Origin: Bacillota bacterium
Lineage (GTDB): Bacteria > Bacillota > Clostridia > Christensenellales > SZUA-584
NCBI GenBank assembly: GCA_023410595.1
Contig: JAEYPO010000009.1
Coordinates: 186,001-250,000 of the forward strand
Reading direction: 5' to 3'
Length of the DNA: 64,000 nucleotides
The position numbers and the translations under genes were made by a program. Below the pieces are notes generated by a model, which searched no databases, was not told the DNA's origin, and saw nothing but the letters and a program-made list of their open reading frames with translations. Shown here one piece after another: positions 1-9,500 of this stretch (its first letter is position 1; the number at the start of each line of letters is the position of its first letter).

Positions 1-862
1 CGTAAAGCTCTTCAAAGCACTTGTTAGCCCTGTTTGTCAGCGTCCTGCTCTCCCTGTTCGGCGCTCCCTTCTCCTTAGAGTTTATATGCTCCGCTTTGGG
101 TATAAAGACGCCGTGTATGTCGAGACAATGGGCGCGGCGCAGCATAGCGTCGCGCTCCCGCCCGCTGCTGTCCGCTTCTGCGGCAAACCCGCGCATGCGC
201 CAAATTTCCGACCGCTCGGCAAGGTGAAGCGACGCCGCCTCGGCCGCCTCCGCTGCCGCGAGCTTATACTCCGTAAACAGAGTTTCTATGAACGCAGGCG
301 TGTCAAAATGCTCCGCCGCTTCATCAAGCCATTTTTTGGGCTCCTTCTGGCTGATGACGCGCTCATATATAGTAGACGCCGTGTCCTTAATGCGTTGCAT
401 GTCGCCGCGCGGCGCGAACCTTTCAATAAAGCCCGAAAAAGCCGCCTCCCGCGCAAGCGCTTCTGCCGCGTCGTCCATCGCGCGCTGCTTCATCGCCGCT
501 ATCGCGGCTTCATCCGCCACCGTAAACGAGGGGCTTAAGCCCGCCTGCTCGAAGTTGTCTCTGATTACGCGCCCGCAGAACGCGTGTATCGTAGATATGT
601 CGGCAAACGCGCACTTTTCGGCCTGCGCAGCCAGCCGCTGTCCGCCCGCCTCCTGCAGCCTGCGGAATATGCGCTCCTTCATCTCGCCCGCCGCGAGGTT
701 AGTGAACGTAACTATCAGCATGCGCTCAATATCTTCGCCCTCTTCTATGAGCCTGAGCACGCGCTCGGCGAGCACGCTCGTCTTGCCGCTGCCTGCCGCC
801 GCCGATACGGCGATGCTGCCGCCCCGCATATCTATGGCTCTTTGCTGCCTGTCATTCCACAT
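1..862 (-). CDS. addA: AddA, ATP-dependent helicase/nuclease subunit A (N-terminal part; runs off the window)
   Basis: Large subunit of the AddAB helicase-nuclease that resects double-strand breaks for recombination. Only the first 287 codons lie in the window. The protein begins MWNDRQQRAIDMRGG, has a Walker A motif AAAGSGKT near residue 21, then IVTFTNLAAGEMKERI and a STIHAFCGRVIRDNF block, all typical of UvrD/Rep-type AddA helicases. The ATG at 862 overlaps the end of addB (stop at 852-854), so the two are translationally coupled. The nearby ATG at 855 is in a frame that stops after seven codons. The nuclease domain lies outside the window. Confidence 0.93.
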   Translation of the reverse strand, partial: MWNDRQQRAIDMRGGSIAVSAAAGSGKTSVLAERVLRLIEEGEDIERMLIVTFTNLAAGEMKERIFRRLQEAGGQRLAAQAEKCAFADISTIHAFCGRVIRDNFEQAGLSPSFTVADEAAIAAMKQRAMDDAAEALAREAAFSGFIERFAPRGDMQRIKDTASTIYERVISQKEPKKWLDEAAEHFDTPAFIETLFTEYKLAAAEAAEAASLHLAERSEIWRMRGFAAEADSSGRERDAMLRRAHCLDIHGVFIPKAEHINSKEKGAPNRESRTLTNRANKCFEELY

Positions 863-3800
863 CGGCCGCGCCTCCTTCCTCATCCGAAAAAAGCGCCTGC
901 GTTTCCCCTATCTGCCGGGATGCGTTACCCTCGTAGCCCGGGTCCATCATACACACGCTGCCGTACGCGCAGTAATCGCATACGTCTCCGCCCGACGCCC
1001 CGACGGCCGGGTTTATCGCGTTGTCTCCCGAATACATGCCCTCCGCAGCCCGTCTTATCAGCTCGTCCGTATACTCGGTAAGCCGCCGCAGCTCGTACTC
1101 TTCAAAGTGCCTTGCGCTGCTCTTCAGCTCTCCGGATATTTTAAGCGCCTGATCTATCGCGACAAAGCTGCCGTCCGCGTTCACCGTGCTCAAAGCCGAC
1201 AGCGCCTCCGCATCGCGCAGCGACAGCCCTGTAAGCCTTGAGTCCCTCGCTACTTCGCGTTCGCTCGCTTTGTAAGCGTCGCCTATTCTCATGTAATACC
1301 CACCCGCGGGCTTTAAGTTCATACCCTGTGATTCCAGCAGCCGCTGTGCCGCGCGTATGTATAAAGGCAGCTGTATCCTGACGCCTCCCCCAAAATCCTT
1401 CAGAGAAAAACCGGTGGAAGAGGATTTATAGTCCACGACGCGGAAATACCCGTCCGCCACGTCTATCCTGTCTATCTTGCCCGTTATCTCTATATCGCCG
1501 AATTCGGTATCCACCACGTATCCCGAAAAATCCTGCTCGCTCAAAAACATATTCGCCCTGCTGCCCACAAAATGCGACCGTATCCTGAGAGCCGTGTTAA
1601 CGAGTTCTTTTTTGAGCAGCTCGAGCCGCAGCGCAAACCGCTCGTCGTTTTTAAGCTTGCCTTCTTCGTGTATCTCGGCAGCCTTCAAAGCGGCGGCGGT
1701 CATCCGGGCTTCCGTATCAGCCTCGGATAGCTCCTTTATATCCGTGCCGTCCTCGAGCAGCGTTTTTACGAATATATCGAGCGCCAGATGCATATACGTC
1801 CCCATATCCACCCTGTCGTTCGCGTAGTCGCGCTCCTGCTCGGCCTTCAGGCCGAAATCAAGGAAGTGCTTAAAGGGACACTTATAATAGTCCTCTATCC
1901 TCGTCGCGCTGCAGCGTATGCCTCCGTACAGCCTGACCGCGTCCTCTCCTGCAACGGGCGCCGCCGCATTGGTGCGCAGCAGCATGCGCCGCGCCTTATC
2001 GCTCCATCCTGGAGTTTTTAGCATTAGCGAGCACATGCCGGTGAGCCGTCCGTCCGGCTCCCCGCCCGCCAGCACGGCCGCCATTCCACCAAGCACCCGC
2101 GCACTTGCTCCCGCAGCCGAAGTATACTCCGGCTGCGTATATGCCTTAAGCCCGGGGAACAGCCTCTTTATTCTGTCTATAAGCACGGACGGCTGTCCCG
2201 TTTGCGCGTTGTGGCTTATATACAGTTTCTTTTTCGGCTTGGAGAGAGCGGTATAAACCTTGAGCTTTTCCTCCGCCGCGTCGTATACGCCTAAATTAAG
2301 CCCCGCCTCAAACAGCGTTTCCCGCTCGCTGCGCGATAATAGCCCCGCGCCGTCGTCCTTTGCGGGCCATACGCCGTCGTGCATGCCCGCCGCGAACAGC
2401 ACCTCTATGCCGGGCAGCCGCGCTACGGATATGTCGTATATGCTCACCTCGTCGGTGGTAGGCGGTATGAGCGCTATCTTTGTATTGCCGAAAGCCGTTT
2501 TAATAAGCCGGCTGAAAGCGCGCGGCTCTATGCGCTCGTCGCCGTACACCTCCGCCATGCCGTCAAGTGCTTCCAGCGACTTTTCATATACCTGAGCAAA
2601 ATACTCTTGCTCGAGGCGCGCATACTGCCCAAAACCGTCCAAAAAAGTCTCACGGCTTTTTGGGGACCCCGGATATAAGCCTTCGCGCAGCGCGCCGAGC
2701 TTTTGCTCCGCCCCGCATTCTTTTAAAAACCGCTTTACGGCATCTATCTGCTTATGTGCGGTCTCTTGCCCGATGCCTTTTTCAAGCCTGCGCAGCGGCC
2801 CCAGAGCCTTGCGCCGCAAAATTTCCGCCTCTTCGCAGCTTCCGCGGTGAAAAGCGCTCATATAATGCCAGCCGCGCAGCGCGTATTTCTTCGAATACTT
2901 TTTAAGGCTGATGCGCTCTTCAAACCCGAGCGGCGAATAGATGCTGTAAATATACCCTTCCGCGGCGTCCGCGTCGCCCGCCGCGGCGGCTAGCGCGTCG
3001 TGCAGAAACTCAAAAAACGTGTTGTCTGCGAGCGTACGGCGCTCGTCGAAGAAGTATGGTATGCCGCATTCGGCAAACTTAGCTTTTATTACGGGCAGGT
3101 ATGCGTCTATGCCTCCCGCGGCTATCGCGATGTCCCGAAAGCGCCTGCCCTCCTTTATCTCCTTTAATATGCCCGAGGCTATCATATCCACCTCGGCCTC
3201 AAGGCTCTGTGCCTTAAGCAGTACTATGGCGCTTACTTCACCGCCATATGGCTTATAAGGGTATCTATACAGGTTCGCTTCCAGATAAGCAAGCTCGGCG
3301 CAGTCGTAACGCCCCGCTTCGGCAGCATTCCTTATTGTCACGGCCTTGCCGCTTTTTTTCGCGGCTTCAATGAAACGGCGCATATCCTCCTGCTCGGAAG
3401 AAAAAAGGTCGCCCTCCGCCTCGCTGCCGCTCCTGAACGCCGCCGTTACGTCGCTGCTTAAATATATGACCTCGGTCAAAAAGCCGAGCACCGCGGGCGA
3501 AGCGCTGTCCATCCCATCTATGACCACGTGCGCGCCGCGAAGGAACTCCGCACGGGGCGCGGCGGCAGCGGCCATGGCGTACATATCGGAAACGTCCGGC
3601 CTGCCTTTGCAAAGCCGTATATACCGCTCGTAAACAAGCGCGGTGTTTAAAAGCTTTTTTTTAAGCTCCCCATCCTTTAAATCCTCAGCCGCGGCCCTTA
3701 AGCTTTCCGGCGTCTGACAGAAGCTTTTAAGCCTCGTCATCAGCGCAGCCGTGCAGTCCTCGATCCCGCTTATGTCTCCGAACGCCTCTCCCTCAAGCGC

Positions 3801-4082
3801 GCGGCTCAAATACAGCGCTTTCTGTGCGTTGGAAATAAAAGAAACGCTCCCTGCGTCTTCGAGCACCTTAAAAGCAAGACGCTGAACGCTCATTACCTCC
3901 AGCCCGAGTATGCCGCTGACGCGGCACTGCTCCATTATGTTTTTTTCCGTCTCGAATGTGAGCTGGCCGGGAACGATAACGATGACCTTGGAAAAAGAGT
4001 CTTTTATAAAGCCCGCTATAAGCTTCATCAAAACGCGGCTCTTGCCGCTTCCCGACCTTCCGGTCAGCACCGTAATGCTCAT
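852..4082 (-). CDS. addB: AddB, ATP-dependent helicase/nuclease subunit B
   Basis: Second subunit of AddAB (1076 aa, near the usual 1100-1170). It starts MSITVLTGRSGSGKS with a Walker A at residues 8-15. The C-terminal RecB-like nuclease domain shows DRIDVADGYFRVVDYKSS. The cysteines expected to hold an AddB-type [4Fe-4S] cluster are visible: one in YYKCPFKHF and three in CDYCAYGSVC close to the end. The gene is first in an addB-addA operon. Unusual: positions 2641-2677 match a dispersed hairpin repeat found in intergenic regions of this window, and it is read in frame as YPGSPKSRETF in the middle of the protein. Confidence 0.95.
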   Translation of the reverse strand: MSITVLTGRSGSGKSRVLMKLIAGFIKDSFSKVIVIVPGQLTFETEKNIMEQCRVSGILGLEVMSVQRLAFKVLEDAGSVSFISNAQKALYLSRALEGEAFGDISGIEDCTAALMTRLKSFCQTPESLRAAAEDLKDGELKKKLLNTALVYERYIRLCKGRPDVSDMYAMAAAAAPRAEFLRGAHVVIDGMDSASPAVLGFLTEVIYLSSDVTAAFRSGSEAEGDLFSSEQEDMRRFIEAAKKSGKAVTIRNAAEAGRYDCAELAYLEANLYRYPYKPYGGEVSAIVLLKAQSLEAEVDMIASGILKEIKEGRRFRDIAIAAGGIDAYLPVIKAKFAECGIPYFFDERRTLADNTFFEFLHDALAAAAGDADAAEGYIYSIYSPLGFEERISLKKYSKKYALRGWHYMSAFHRGSCEEAEILRRKALGPLRRLEKGIGQETAHKQIDAVKRFLKECGAEQKLGALREGLYPGSPKSRETFLDGFGQYARLEQEYFAQVYEKSLEALDGMAEVYGDERIEPRAFSRLIKTAFGNTKIALIPPTTDEVSIYDISVARLPGIEVLFAAGMHDGVWPAKDDGAGLLSRSERETLFEAGLNLGVYDAAEEKLKVYTALSKPKKKLYISHNAQTGQPSVLIDRIKRLFPGLKAYTQPEYTSAAGASARVLGGMAAVLAGGEPDGRLTGMCSLMLKTPGWSDKARRMLLRTNAAAPVAGEDAVRLYGGIRCSATRIEDYYKCPFKHFLDFGLKAEQERDYANDRVDMGTYMHLALDIFVKTLLEDGTDIKELSEADTEARMTAAALKAAEIHEEGKLKNDERFALRLELLKKELVNTALRIRSHFVGSRANMFLSEQDFSGYVVDTEFGDIEITGKIDRIDVADGYFRVVDYKSSSTGFSLKDFGGGVRIQLPLYIRAAQRLLESQGMNLKPAGGYYMRIGDAYKASEREVARDSRLTGLSLRDAEALSALSTVNADGSFVAIDQALKISGELKSSARHFEEYELRRLTEYTDELIRRAAEGMYSGDNAINPAVGASGGDVCDYCAYGSVCMMDPGYEGNASRQIGETQALFSDEEGGAADVE

Positions 4083-4220
4083 ACCAAAACCCCTGTATAC
4101 TGATTGATAAATGATTTTATAATACCGTCTGAGTTAAAAAATGGACTTTATGAAACAATCCGTAGCCTTTTCAAAGACTCCCGGCAGCCGCCGGTATGTT
4201 TTTTACGGCGGGCAGCGTCA

Positions 4221-4253
4221 AATACGGGGCCCCCTCGTCGCTTTAGCGGCGGC
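4221..4253. repeat. GGGGnCCCC-type hairpin repeat, reverse orientation
   Basis: Read on the minus strand it has a small stem (CGCT/AGCG) followed by GGGGGCCCCGTATT, the right-hand signature of the dispersed family described in the findings. It lies in the 238-bp gap between addB and the 77-aa gene. Confidence 0.5.
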
Positions 4254-4280
4254 CCAAGCCGTGAAGCTTGCCGGTTAAAT

Positions 4281-4306
4281 AAAAAAAGCCACTTATGCAG
4301 CGGCTC
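4281..4306 (-). terminator. Rho-independent terminator of the 77-aa gene
   Basis: On the minus strand AGCCGCT, loop GCATA, AGTGGCT, then seven T. It lies about 15 bp past the stop of the small gene. Confidence 0.75.
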
Positions 4307-4320
4307 TGATTACCCCCCTA

Positions 4321-4554
4321 TTATCCTCTTACAAGATAATTCAGAAGCAGGCTCAAATCCTCAGGTTCCGAAACCAAAAGCTCTATTTCGCCTATTTTGG
4401 CTTCCGAGAACATCTGCGTCAGCATAATGTACTGGCACAGCGTGGATTTCAAATTCAGCCTGTCGCCTTCCGAAGTAACCAGCTCTACCTTGCCCTTGCA
4501 TTTTTGAAGCATTTCAAAAAACTTCTGCGGCTGGGTAATGTTCTTGATCTTCAT
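4321..4554 (-). CDS. Conserved small hypothetical protein (77 aa)
   Basis: 77-aa soluble protein, MKIKNITQPQKFFEMLQKCKGKVELVTSEGD..., with no signal peptide or membrane segment. A perfect AGGAGG lies seven bases before the ATG and a terminator follows, so it is a real monocistronic gene. It resembles a class of small conserved proteins of clostridia whose function I do not know. It has an acidic C-terminal half (EIELLVSEPEDLSLLL) and one central Cys in STLCQYIMLTQMFS. I assign no function. Confidence 0.75.
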   Translation of the reverse strand: MKIKNITQPQKFFEMLQKCKGKVELVTSEGDRLNLKSTLCQYIMLTQMFSEAKIGEIELLVSEPEDLSLLLNYLVRG

Positions 4555-4668
4555 GTATTTTCCTCCTATATATTATTTAGCGGCATCACCGCTATGTATA
4601 AAATATAACATACCCATCGCTTGCGTGTCAATCGCCCGCAACCATTTTTGAGCATTAATTAACTGTAT

Positions 4669-6402
4669 CTATACGGTTTTCACCGCCTCAATACCAAGCA
4701 GCTTAGCAAGCCTTGCGTTTCGCGCGGACAACTTTTTGACAACGCGCTTTTCTTCGCTTAAAAACGCCAGCAGCACGGCCGTAAGGCCTTGGGCGAGGTT
4801 ATGCCTGTCGCCCGCCGCCGCGCGAAGCGCTTCCTTCGCTTTATCGGCGTTTTTTTCCCTGCCCGCAAGCAGCAACGCTATCGCATACGTGTTTATGATG
4901 TACCCTGCCCTGGCTCTGGAGAGCAGCTGCGCCGCCTTTTCGTACTGCCCGAGCATTATGTGAGCCCACGCTATCTTCTCGCTGATGTGCCACGTGTTCC
5001 TTTTTCTGTCCTTGCATTTGTCCGCCACGCTTTTCGACGCATTCAGAAAATAGACGGCTTTCTTCGCCTGCGAAGCCGCCTTATCCCCTTCGCCTCCCGC
5101 AAGTAATATAAACGCCTGCGCGCAGTACGCGCACCCTATGCGGTAAAGCTTTTCCACCGGCGATCTCGTCCATTTCTTAACCTCGCCGGACAGCGCCGCA
5201 GTATCCAGCCGTGAAAGCGGCATATCCGTTTCCGCGGCGAAGCATTTTTCAAGGCTCTCCCTCGCGCTCTCTATGTCCATTTTCGATATGGGCTTTATTA
5301 AAACGTCGGGCTTTTTTCCTGCTATTATCGAGAGGAAGTATTCGTGCACAGGCAGAAAGGCGTCTTCAAGATAGTAGCCGCCCAGCACGAACAGCGCCTT
5401 TGAGTACTCGCGACGGCTTGCTTCTTTCGCGTGTTCGTCCTCAAGCGATTCGTACACCGCTATCGCGCTTGCAAGGTGCTCCTCGCCCACCTCGCGTATC
5501 TCGCGAAGCAGACGCGCCTCGCCTTCGTCGTATGAGCGCTTGCCGAATAAAAGATACGGCGCCTGCTTCTCGATGATGAGCTTACCCTTGCGGTAATTGT
5601 TGTGCACGCTCTGCGGATAGATTTCTATAGCGCGGCTAAGCCACTCGTTCGCCTTCTCTATCTGCTCTTCGAGGTCCTCATCGCGCCGCTCGCCGGGGCG
5701 CGTCAGCTCGTGCACGTTTGAGTAATACCTGTATGCCAGCGCCGAAGCGCACCGTGCACCGTCCTCTATCTCAGCGCCCCTTAACAGGAACCGCTCGCAG
5801 TACTCCCTGTATTGCCGTGCGGTATCCAGCTTCTTTTTCTCGCTTTCCCTGATCTTGAGCGTTACCGCCATCTTGCTGCACGCAAGCCCCAGCCGGTAGA
5901 GTATTTCGGGGCTGTTCCAGTAAAGCACGTTTGCGCTTACTCCGCTCAATGGCGCGAACACGTTGAGCGCCGCTTTATAATCCTGTTTCTCGATAAAGCC
6001 GCCTAGCGTCTTAATCTTTCTCGCTGATTCGCAGACCTCCTCGCACTCGCTTTGCTCCGCCAGCACTACTACGGGCGCCAGCCCGTCGCCGCCCAGCCAG
6101 CCCTTCATCCTCGCCAGGGCGCGCACCTGCGCGGCGAGATATCCGCTTTCAATGTCCGAATGTCTGACCGTTTCAAACACGAGCTCTATCGCGTCGTCCC
6201 TTAAATCATACGATTTGAGTTTCAGCGATACTGCGCTTACACCCGCATTATCGTTTCCCGCAATATACCCCAGGCACGCTTTTATGCGTCCCAGTTGCTC
6301 GCTGTACGCCGGAAACGCGGCCTTGAAATGTTCTAAATATTTGCCCTTGAGCCGGTAAGTAGTGGACGCGTTCCTGTCAAAAAACGCTGTGAAAAGGTAC
6401 AT
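4669..6402 (-). CDS. Alpha-helical repeat (TPR-like) protein, 577 aa
   Basis: Large cytoplasmic protein with no signal peptide, built of helical pairs rich in A, Y, L and E that resemble degenerate TPR units (for example ASALAYRYYSNVHEL, KLYRIGCAYCAQAFILLAGG, WAHIMLGQYEKAAQLLSRARAGY, TYAIALLLAGREKNADKAKEALRAAAG). The start is the ATG at 6402 (MYLFTAFFDRNASTTYRL): GGAG lies eight bases upstream, whereas the longer frame up to 6516 has no ribosome site. It stands alone on its strand. TPR-like proteins usually scaffold other proteins; the partner is not evident here. I do not recognise a more specific family. Confidence 0.75.
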   Translation of the reverse strand: MYLFTAFFDRNASTTYRLKGKYLEHFKAAFPAYSEQLGRIKACLGYIAGNDNAGVSAVSLKLKSYDLRDDAIELVFETVRHSDIESGYLAAQVRALARMKGWLGGDGLAPVVVLAEQSECEEVCESARKIKTLGGFIEKQDYKAALNVFAPLSGVSANVLYWNSPEILYRLGLACSKMAVTLKIRESEKKKLDTARQYREYCERFLLRGAEIEDGARCASALAYRYYSNVHELTRPGERRDEDLEEQIEKANEWLSRAIEIYPQSVHNNYRKGKLIIEKQAPYLLFGKRSYDEGEARLLREIREVGEEHLASAIAVYESLEDEHAKEASRREYSKALFVLGGYYLEDAFLPVHEYFLSIIAGKKPDVLIKPISKMDIESARESLEKCFAAETDMPLSRLDTAALSGEVKKWTRSPVEKLYRIGCAYCAQAFILLAGGEGDKAASQAKKAVYFLNASKSVADKCKDRKRNTWHISEKIAWAHIMLGQYEKAAQLLSRARAGYIINTYAIALLLAGREKNADKAKEALRAAAGDRHNLAQGLTAVLLAFLSEEKRVVKKLSARNARLAKLLGIEAVKTV

Positions 6403-6630
6403 AAGAACAGCTCCTTTGAAATCGCTTGGACTCTGGTGCGCTGCTTCATTATGATGCTTGGGAATTATGTCATATTTTGTCGGATTCAGTATAGCACGTT
6501 TCTTTTTCCGTGGCAACGTGAATTCACAAATGGTTTACTCTTTTTGTTAATCATGCGTCTTTTATTATCTTCGAAAGTGGTATATAATCTGATACGGTAA
6601 ATACCCCCATTTTTTTGGGATCAGGAGTAA

Positions 6631-7548
6631 ATGATGAAATATTCCGTTGTCGTGCCGACGTTTAACGAACAGGAAGTGCTTCCGCTGTCGTACCCGCGCC
6701 TTAAGAGCGTGATGGACGCTTTGGGTGATTACGAGCTTATATTCGTAAACGATGGGTCGAGAGACGACACACTTAAGCTTTTAAAGGATATCGCTGATAA
6801 GGACAACAGCGTAAAAGTGATAAGCTTCTCGCGCAACTTCGGCCATCAGGAGGCCGTATCGGCGGGCATGGCCGCAAGCAGCGGTCATGCCGTTGTCATA
6901 ATCGACTGCGATTTGCAGGACCCGCCCGAGGTCATACCTAATATGGTCGAAAAGTGGAAAGCGGGCGCGGACATAGTTTACGGACAGCGCACGAAGCGCA
7001 AGGGTGAAACTTTTTTCAAGAAATTCACGGCATGGGCTTACTATAAGGCGCTTAAAACCCTGGGCGGCCAGTACATACCCGAAAACACCGGCGATTTTAG
7101 GCTTATAGACAGGAAGGTGTGCGATACGCTCAACGCGATGCCCGAGAGGAACCGCTTCCTGCGCGGCATGGCCGCGTGGTCGGGCTTTAAGGCGGAGCCT
7201 CTTGAATTCGTGCGCGAAGAGCGCGCCGCGGGCAAGACGAAATACTCTATGAAGAAGATGCTTAAGTTAGCGGGCGACGGCATTACGTCGTTCTCCAACA
7301 AACCACTAAAGCTCCCGCTCGTGCTCGGCATACTGCTCATGGCTCTCTCAGGCGCGTACCTCGTCGTTTCGATAGTACTTGCCTGCCTTAATATCTGGGC
7401 GTATATACACATACTGTTTTCGCTAGCGTTCCTGTTCATATCGGTGCTTTTCATATCGCTCGGCATTTTCGGGCTTTACCTGGGAAGAATATATGACGAA
7501 GCAAAGGCGCGCCCTGTTTACATAATCGACGAAAAGATAAATTTCTAA
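6631..7548 (+). CDS. Family 2 glycosyltransferase, DPM1/GtrB type, with two C-terminal membrane segments
   Basis: 305 aa. The N-terminal GT-A domain has VVPTFNEQEVLP, the nucleotide-sugar binding YELIFVNDGSRDDTL, and the metal-binding DCDLQDPPE. Two hydrophobic segments follow near residues 230-250 and 262-285, then EAKARPVYII. This is the layout of polyprenyl-phosphate hexosyltransferases (GtrB, YkcC, DPM1-like) that move a sugar from a nucleotide onto the lipid carrier at the membrane for export and use on cell-wall or surface glycans. The sugar cannot be read from sequence. AGGAG lies just before the ATGATG start (6631 or 6634). No glycan cluster surrounds it. Confidence 0.9.
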   Translation: MMKYSVVVPTFNEQEVLPLSYPRLKSVMDALGDYELIFVNDGSRDDTLKLLKDIADKDNSVKVISFSRNFGHQEAVSAGMAASSGHAVVIIDCDLQDPPEVIPNMVEKWKAGADIVYGQRTKRKGETFFKKFTAWAYYKALKTLGGQYIPENTGDFRLIDRKVCDTLNAMPERNRFLRGMAAWSGFKAEPLEFVREERAAGKTKYSMKKMLKLAGDGITSFSNKPLKLPLVLGILLMALSGAYLVVSIVLACLNIWAYIHILFSLAFLFISVLFISLGIFGLYLGRIYDEAKARPVYIIDEKINF

Positions 7549-7599
7549 AAGCCGCGAGACTTTTTAAGGAAAAAATACTTCTATGCTATGGAGGCAAAT

Positions 7600-8715
7600 A
7601 TGACTGATCCAAGACTGAACAAACTGGCCGATATCATCATCAATTATTCGCTTAAGATGCAAAAAGGTGAAAAGATACTTATCGAGACGACCGACTGCGG
7701 AGATGATATGGCAAAGGCGCTTGTGAAAAAAACGTATGACGCGGGCGCCATACCGCTTGTTAACACGTTCTTCATGTCCGTGCGGCGCGCCATTATAATG
7801 GGCCTTGACGAAAAGTCCGTTGAGGCGTGGACGAAATACGACGAAGATAAGATGAAGGGCATGGACGCTTACGTATCCGTGCGCGGCAATTACAATAACT
7901 TAGAGCTCATAGACGTGCCGCACGACAGGATGCATTTTTATGAATCCGTCTACTATAAACGCGTGCATTTCGGCGTACGCATTCCCGACAAGAAGTGGGT
8001 CGTGCTGCGCTACCCCAACCCTTCGATGGCTCAGCTTGCCGATATGAGCACCGAGGAGTTTGAGGATTTCTATTTCAACGTCTGCACGCTCGACTACGCA
8101 AAGATGGACAGGGCAATGGACGCTTTAAAAAAGCGCATGGAGCGCGCGGACAAGGTGCACATAAAAGGCGTAAATACCGACCTTAGGTTTTCCATAAAAG
8201 GCATACCCGTCATAAAATGTTCGGGGCATATGAACCTTCCGGACGGAGAGATTTACACCGCGCCCGTAAAGAACAGCGTTAACGGACGCATAACGTACAA
8301 CACGCCGTCCATAGAAGGCGGCTTCAGGTACGAGAATATATCTTTCGAGTTCAAAGACGGCAGGATTGTAGACGCTAAAGCGAACGACACGGAGCGTATA
8401 AACCGCCTGCTCGATACGGACGAAGGCGCAAGGTATGTGGGCGAGTTCGCGCTCGGTGTAAACCCGTATATAAAGAAGCCTATGTGCGACACGCTGTTCG
8501 ACGAGAAGATAGCGGGCTCGATACACTTCACGCCGGGCGCCGCTTATAAGGACGCTTATAACGGCAACAACAGCGCGCAACACTGGGACCTCGTTTATAT
8601 ACAGCGCCCCGAGTACGGCGGCGGCGAGATATACTTCGACGGCGAGCTGATACGCAAAGACGGCGTGTTCGTGCCCGAAGACTTACACTGCCTCAACGAA
8701 GAGAATCTAAAATAG
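7600..8715 (+). CDS. M29-family aminopeptidase
   Basis: 371 aa metallo-aminopeptidase of the thermophilic-aminopeptidase (AmpS/PepS, M29) family; it removes N-terminal residues from peptides in the cytoplasm and needs two metal ions. Supporting blocks are the N-terminal KLADIIINYSLKMQKGEKILI and the metal-site region with HMNLPDGEIYTAPVKNSVNG, EGGFRYENISFEF and IHFTPGAAYKDAYNGNNSAQHWD. I use the ATG at 7600 because GGAGG lies five bases before it, overlapping an earlier in-frame ATG at 7588. Monocistronic, 51 bp after the glycosyltransferase; they could be co-transcribed. Confidence 0.9.
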   Translation: MTDPRLNKLADIIINYSLKMQKGEKILIETTDCGDDMAKALVKKTYDAGAIPLVNTFFMSVRRAIIMGLDEKSVEAWTKYDEDKMKGMDAYVSVRGNYNNLELIDVPHDRMHFYESVYYKRVHFGVRIPDKKWVVLRYPNPSMAQLADMSTEEFEDFYFNVCTLDYAKMDRAMDALKKRMERADKVHIKGVNTDLRFSIKGIPVIKCSGHMNLPDGEIYTAPVKNSVNGRITYNTPSIEGGFRYENISFEFKDGRIVDAKANDTERINRLLDTDEGARYVGEFALGVNPYIKKPMCDTLFDEKIAGSIHFTPGAAYKDAYNGNNSAQHWDLVYIQRPEYGGGEIYFDGELIRKDGVFVPEDLHCLNEENLK

Positions 8716-8730
8716 TTATATTTACGATGC

Positions 8731-8752
8731 AGGAGCTGTATAAGCAGCTCCT
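8731..8752 (+). terminator. Hairpin after the aminopeptidase
   Basis: AGGAGCTG, loop TATAAG, CAGCTCCT, 15 bp past the stop, with only a short T tract (TTTAAAG). Probably a weak terminator. Confidence 0.5.
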
Positions 8753-8760
8753 TTAAAGAG

Positions 8761-8891
8761 TGTCGACAAACTCCAATTTGTCATTCCGAGCTTGCGACCG
8801 AAGGGACGGAAATCCCATGGAAAGTGCTTTTTAAAAGGGGATTCCTCAGTCGCTATGCTCCATCGGAATGACATAAGTACCTTTTTTGACA
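8761..8891. repeat. MITE-like palindromic element, copy 1 (GTCATTCCGA ends)
   Basis: Bounded by GTCATTCCGA (8780-8789) and its exact inverse TCGGAATGAC (8863-8872), with outer arms TGTCGACAAA and TTTTTTGACA. A second copy lies at 15347-15470. Frames across it are not genes. Confidence 0.75.
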
Positions 8892-8897
8892 TCCTGA

Positions 8898-8920
8898 AGC
8901 GGCGCTTAAGCCGCTTTTTT
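8898..8920 (+). terminator. Rho-independent terminator
   Basis: AGCGGC, loop GCTTAA, GCCGCT followed by TTTTTT. It follows the palindromic element and precedes the rhodanese lipoprotein gene. Confidence 0.7.
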
Positions 8921-9016
8921 ATGTCGTGAAAAGCATTTCCTTGCTTATGTAATAAAATCACTTTCTTTTTACGTGTTTTATGGTATCAATAATAAAAAGC
9001 CGTTAAGGAGGCTCGT

Positions 9017-9433
9017 ATGCGAAAATTAATCGTTGCTTTAATAGCGTTTGCGTTCATCATACCTCTAACTGCCTGCGTTGGTTCGGGCGATAAACAGGAG
9101 GAAGCCTCGGAATCCGTCTACAAGACACTAAGCCCGGAAGACGCCAGAGAGCTTATAGGAAACGAGGGCGTATTTCTTGTGGACGTAAGGACGCCGCAGG
9201 AGTACTCCGAAGGCCATATACCGCAGTCTTTGCTGCTGCCGCTGGATGACATACAGGAAAAAGCGCAAGACGTTCTGCCCGATCAGTATGCGAAAGTGAT
9301 AGTATACTGCCGCAGCGGGAGGCGGAGCGCGCTCGCGGCGAAAGAACTGCTCAGTCTCGGCTACAAAGACGTATACGACCTGGGCGGCATACTGGACTGG
9401 CCTTATGAGACGACAACCCAAGGAATAGTGTAA
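9017..9433 (+). CDS. Rhodanese-domain lipoprotein
   Basis: 138 aa. The N-terminus is a lipoprotein signal peptide (MRKLIVALIAFAFIIPLTAC) with the lipobox LTAC, so Cys20 would be lipid-modified and the protein held on the outer face of the membrane. The rest is a single rhodanese domain: LVDVRTPQEYSEGHIPQSLLLP and the active-site loop VYCRSGRRS, where Cys carries sulfane sulfur. Likely role: sulfur transfer or redox handling at the cell surface, substrate unknown. AAGGAGG lies six bases before the ATG. Confidence 0.9.
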   Translation: MRKLIVALIAFAFIIPLTACVGSGDKQEEASESVYKTLSPEDARELIGNEGVFLVDVRTPQEYSEGHIPQSLLLPLDDIQEKAQDVLPDQYAKVIVYCRSGRRSALAAKELLSLGYKDVYDLGGILDWPYETTTQGIV

Positions 9434-9500
9434 GACTCTGCTCTTAAATCATTTCATTAAGCCGCTTATCGAATACTTTATCCCCAGAATTCCGAAAGGA

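Noticed and set aside
288..1241. Long plus-strand open frame opposite addA/addB
   Set aside because: It is the antisense of two clear AddAB genes; composition is low-complexity Ala/Arg/Ser and there is no ribosome site.
8722..8961. 79-aa minus-strand frame
   Set aside because: It lies wholly across the GTCATTCCGA palindromic element and a terminator.
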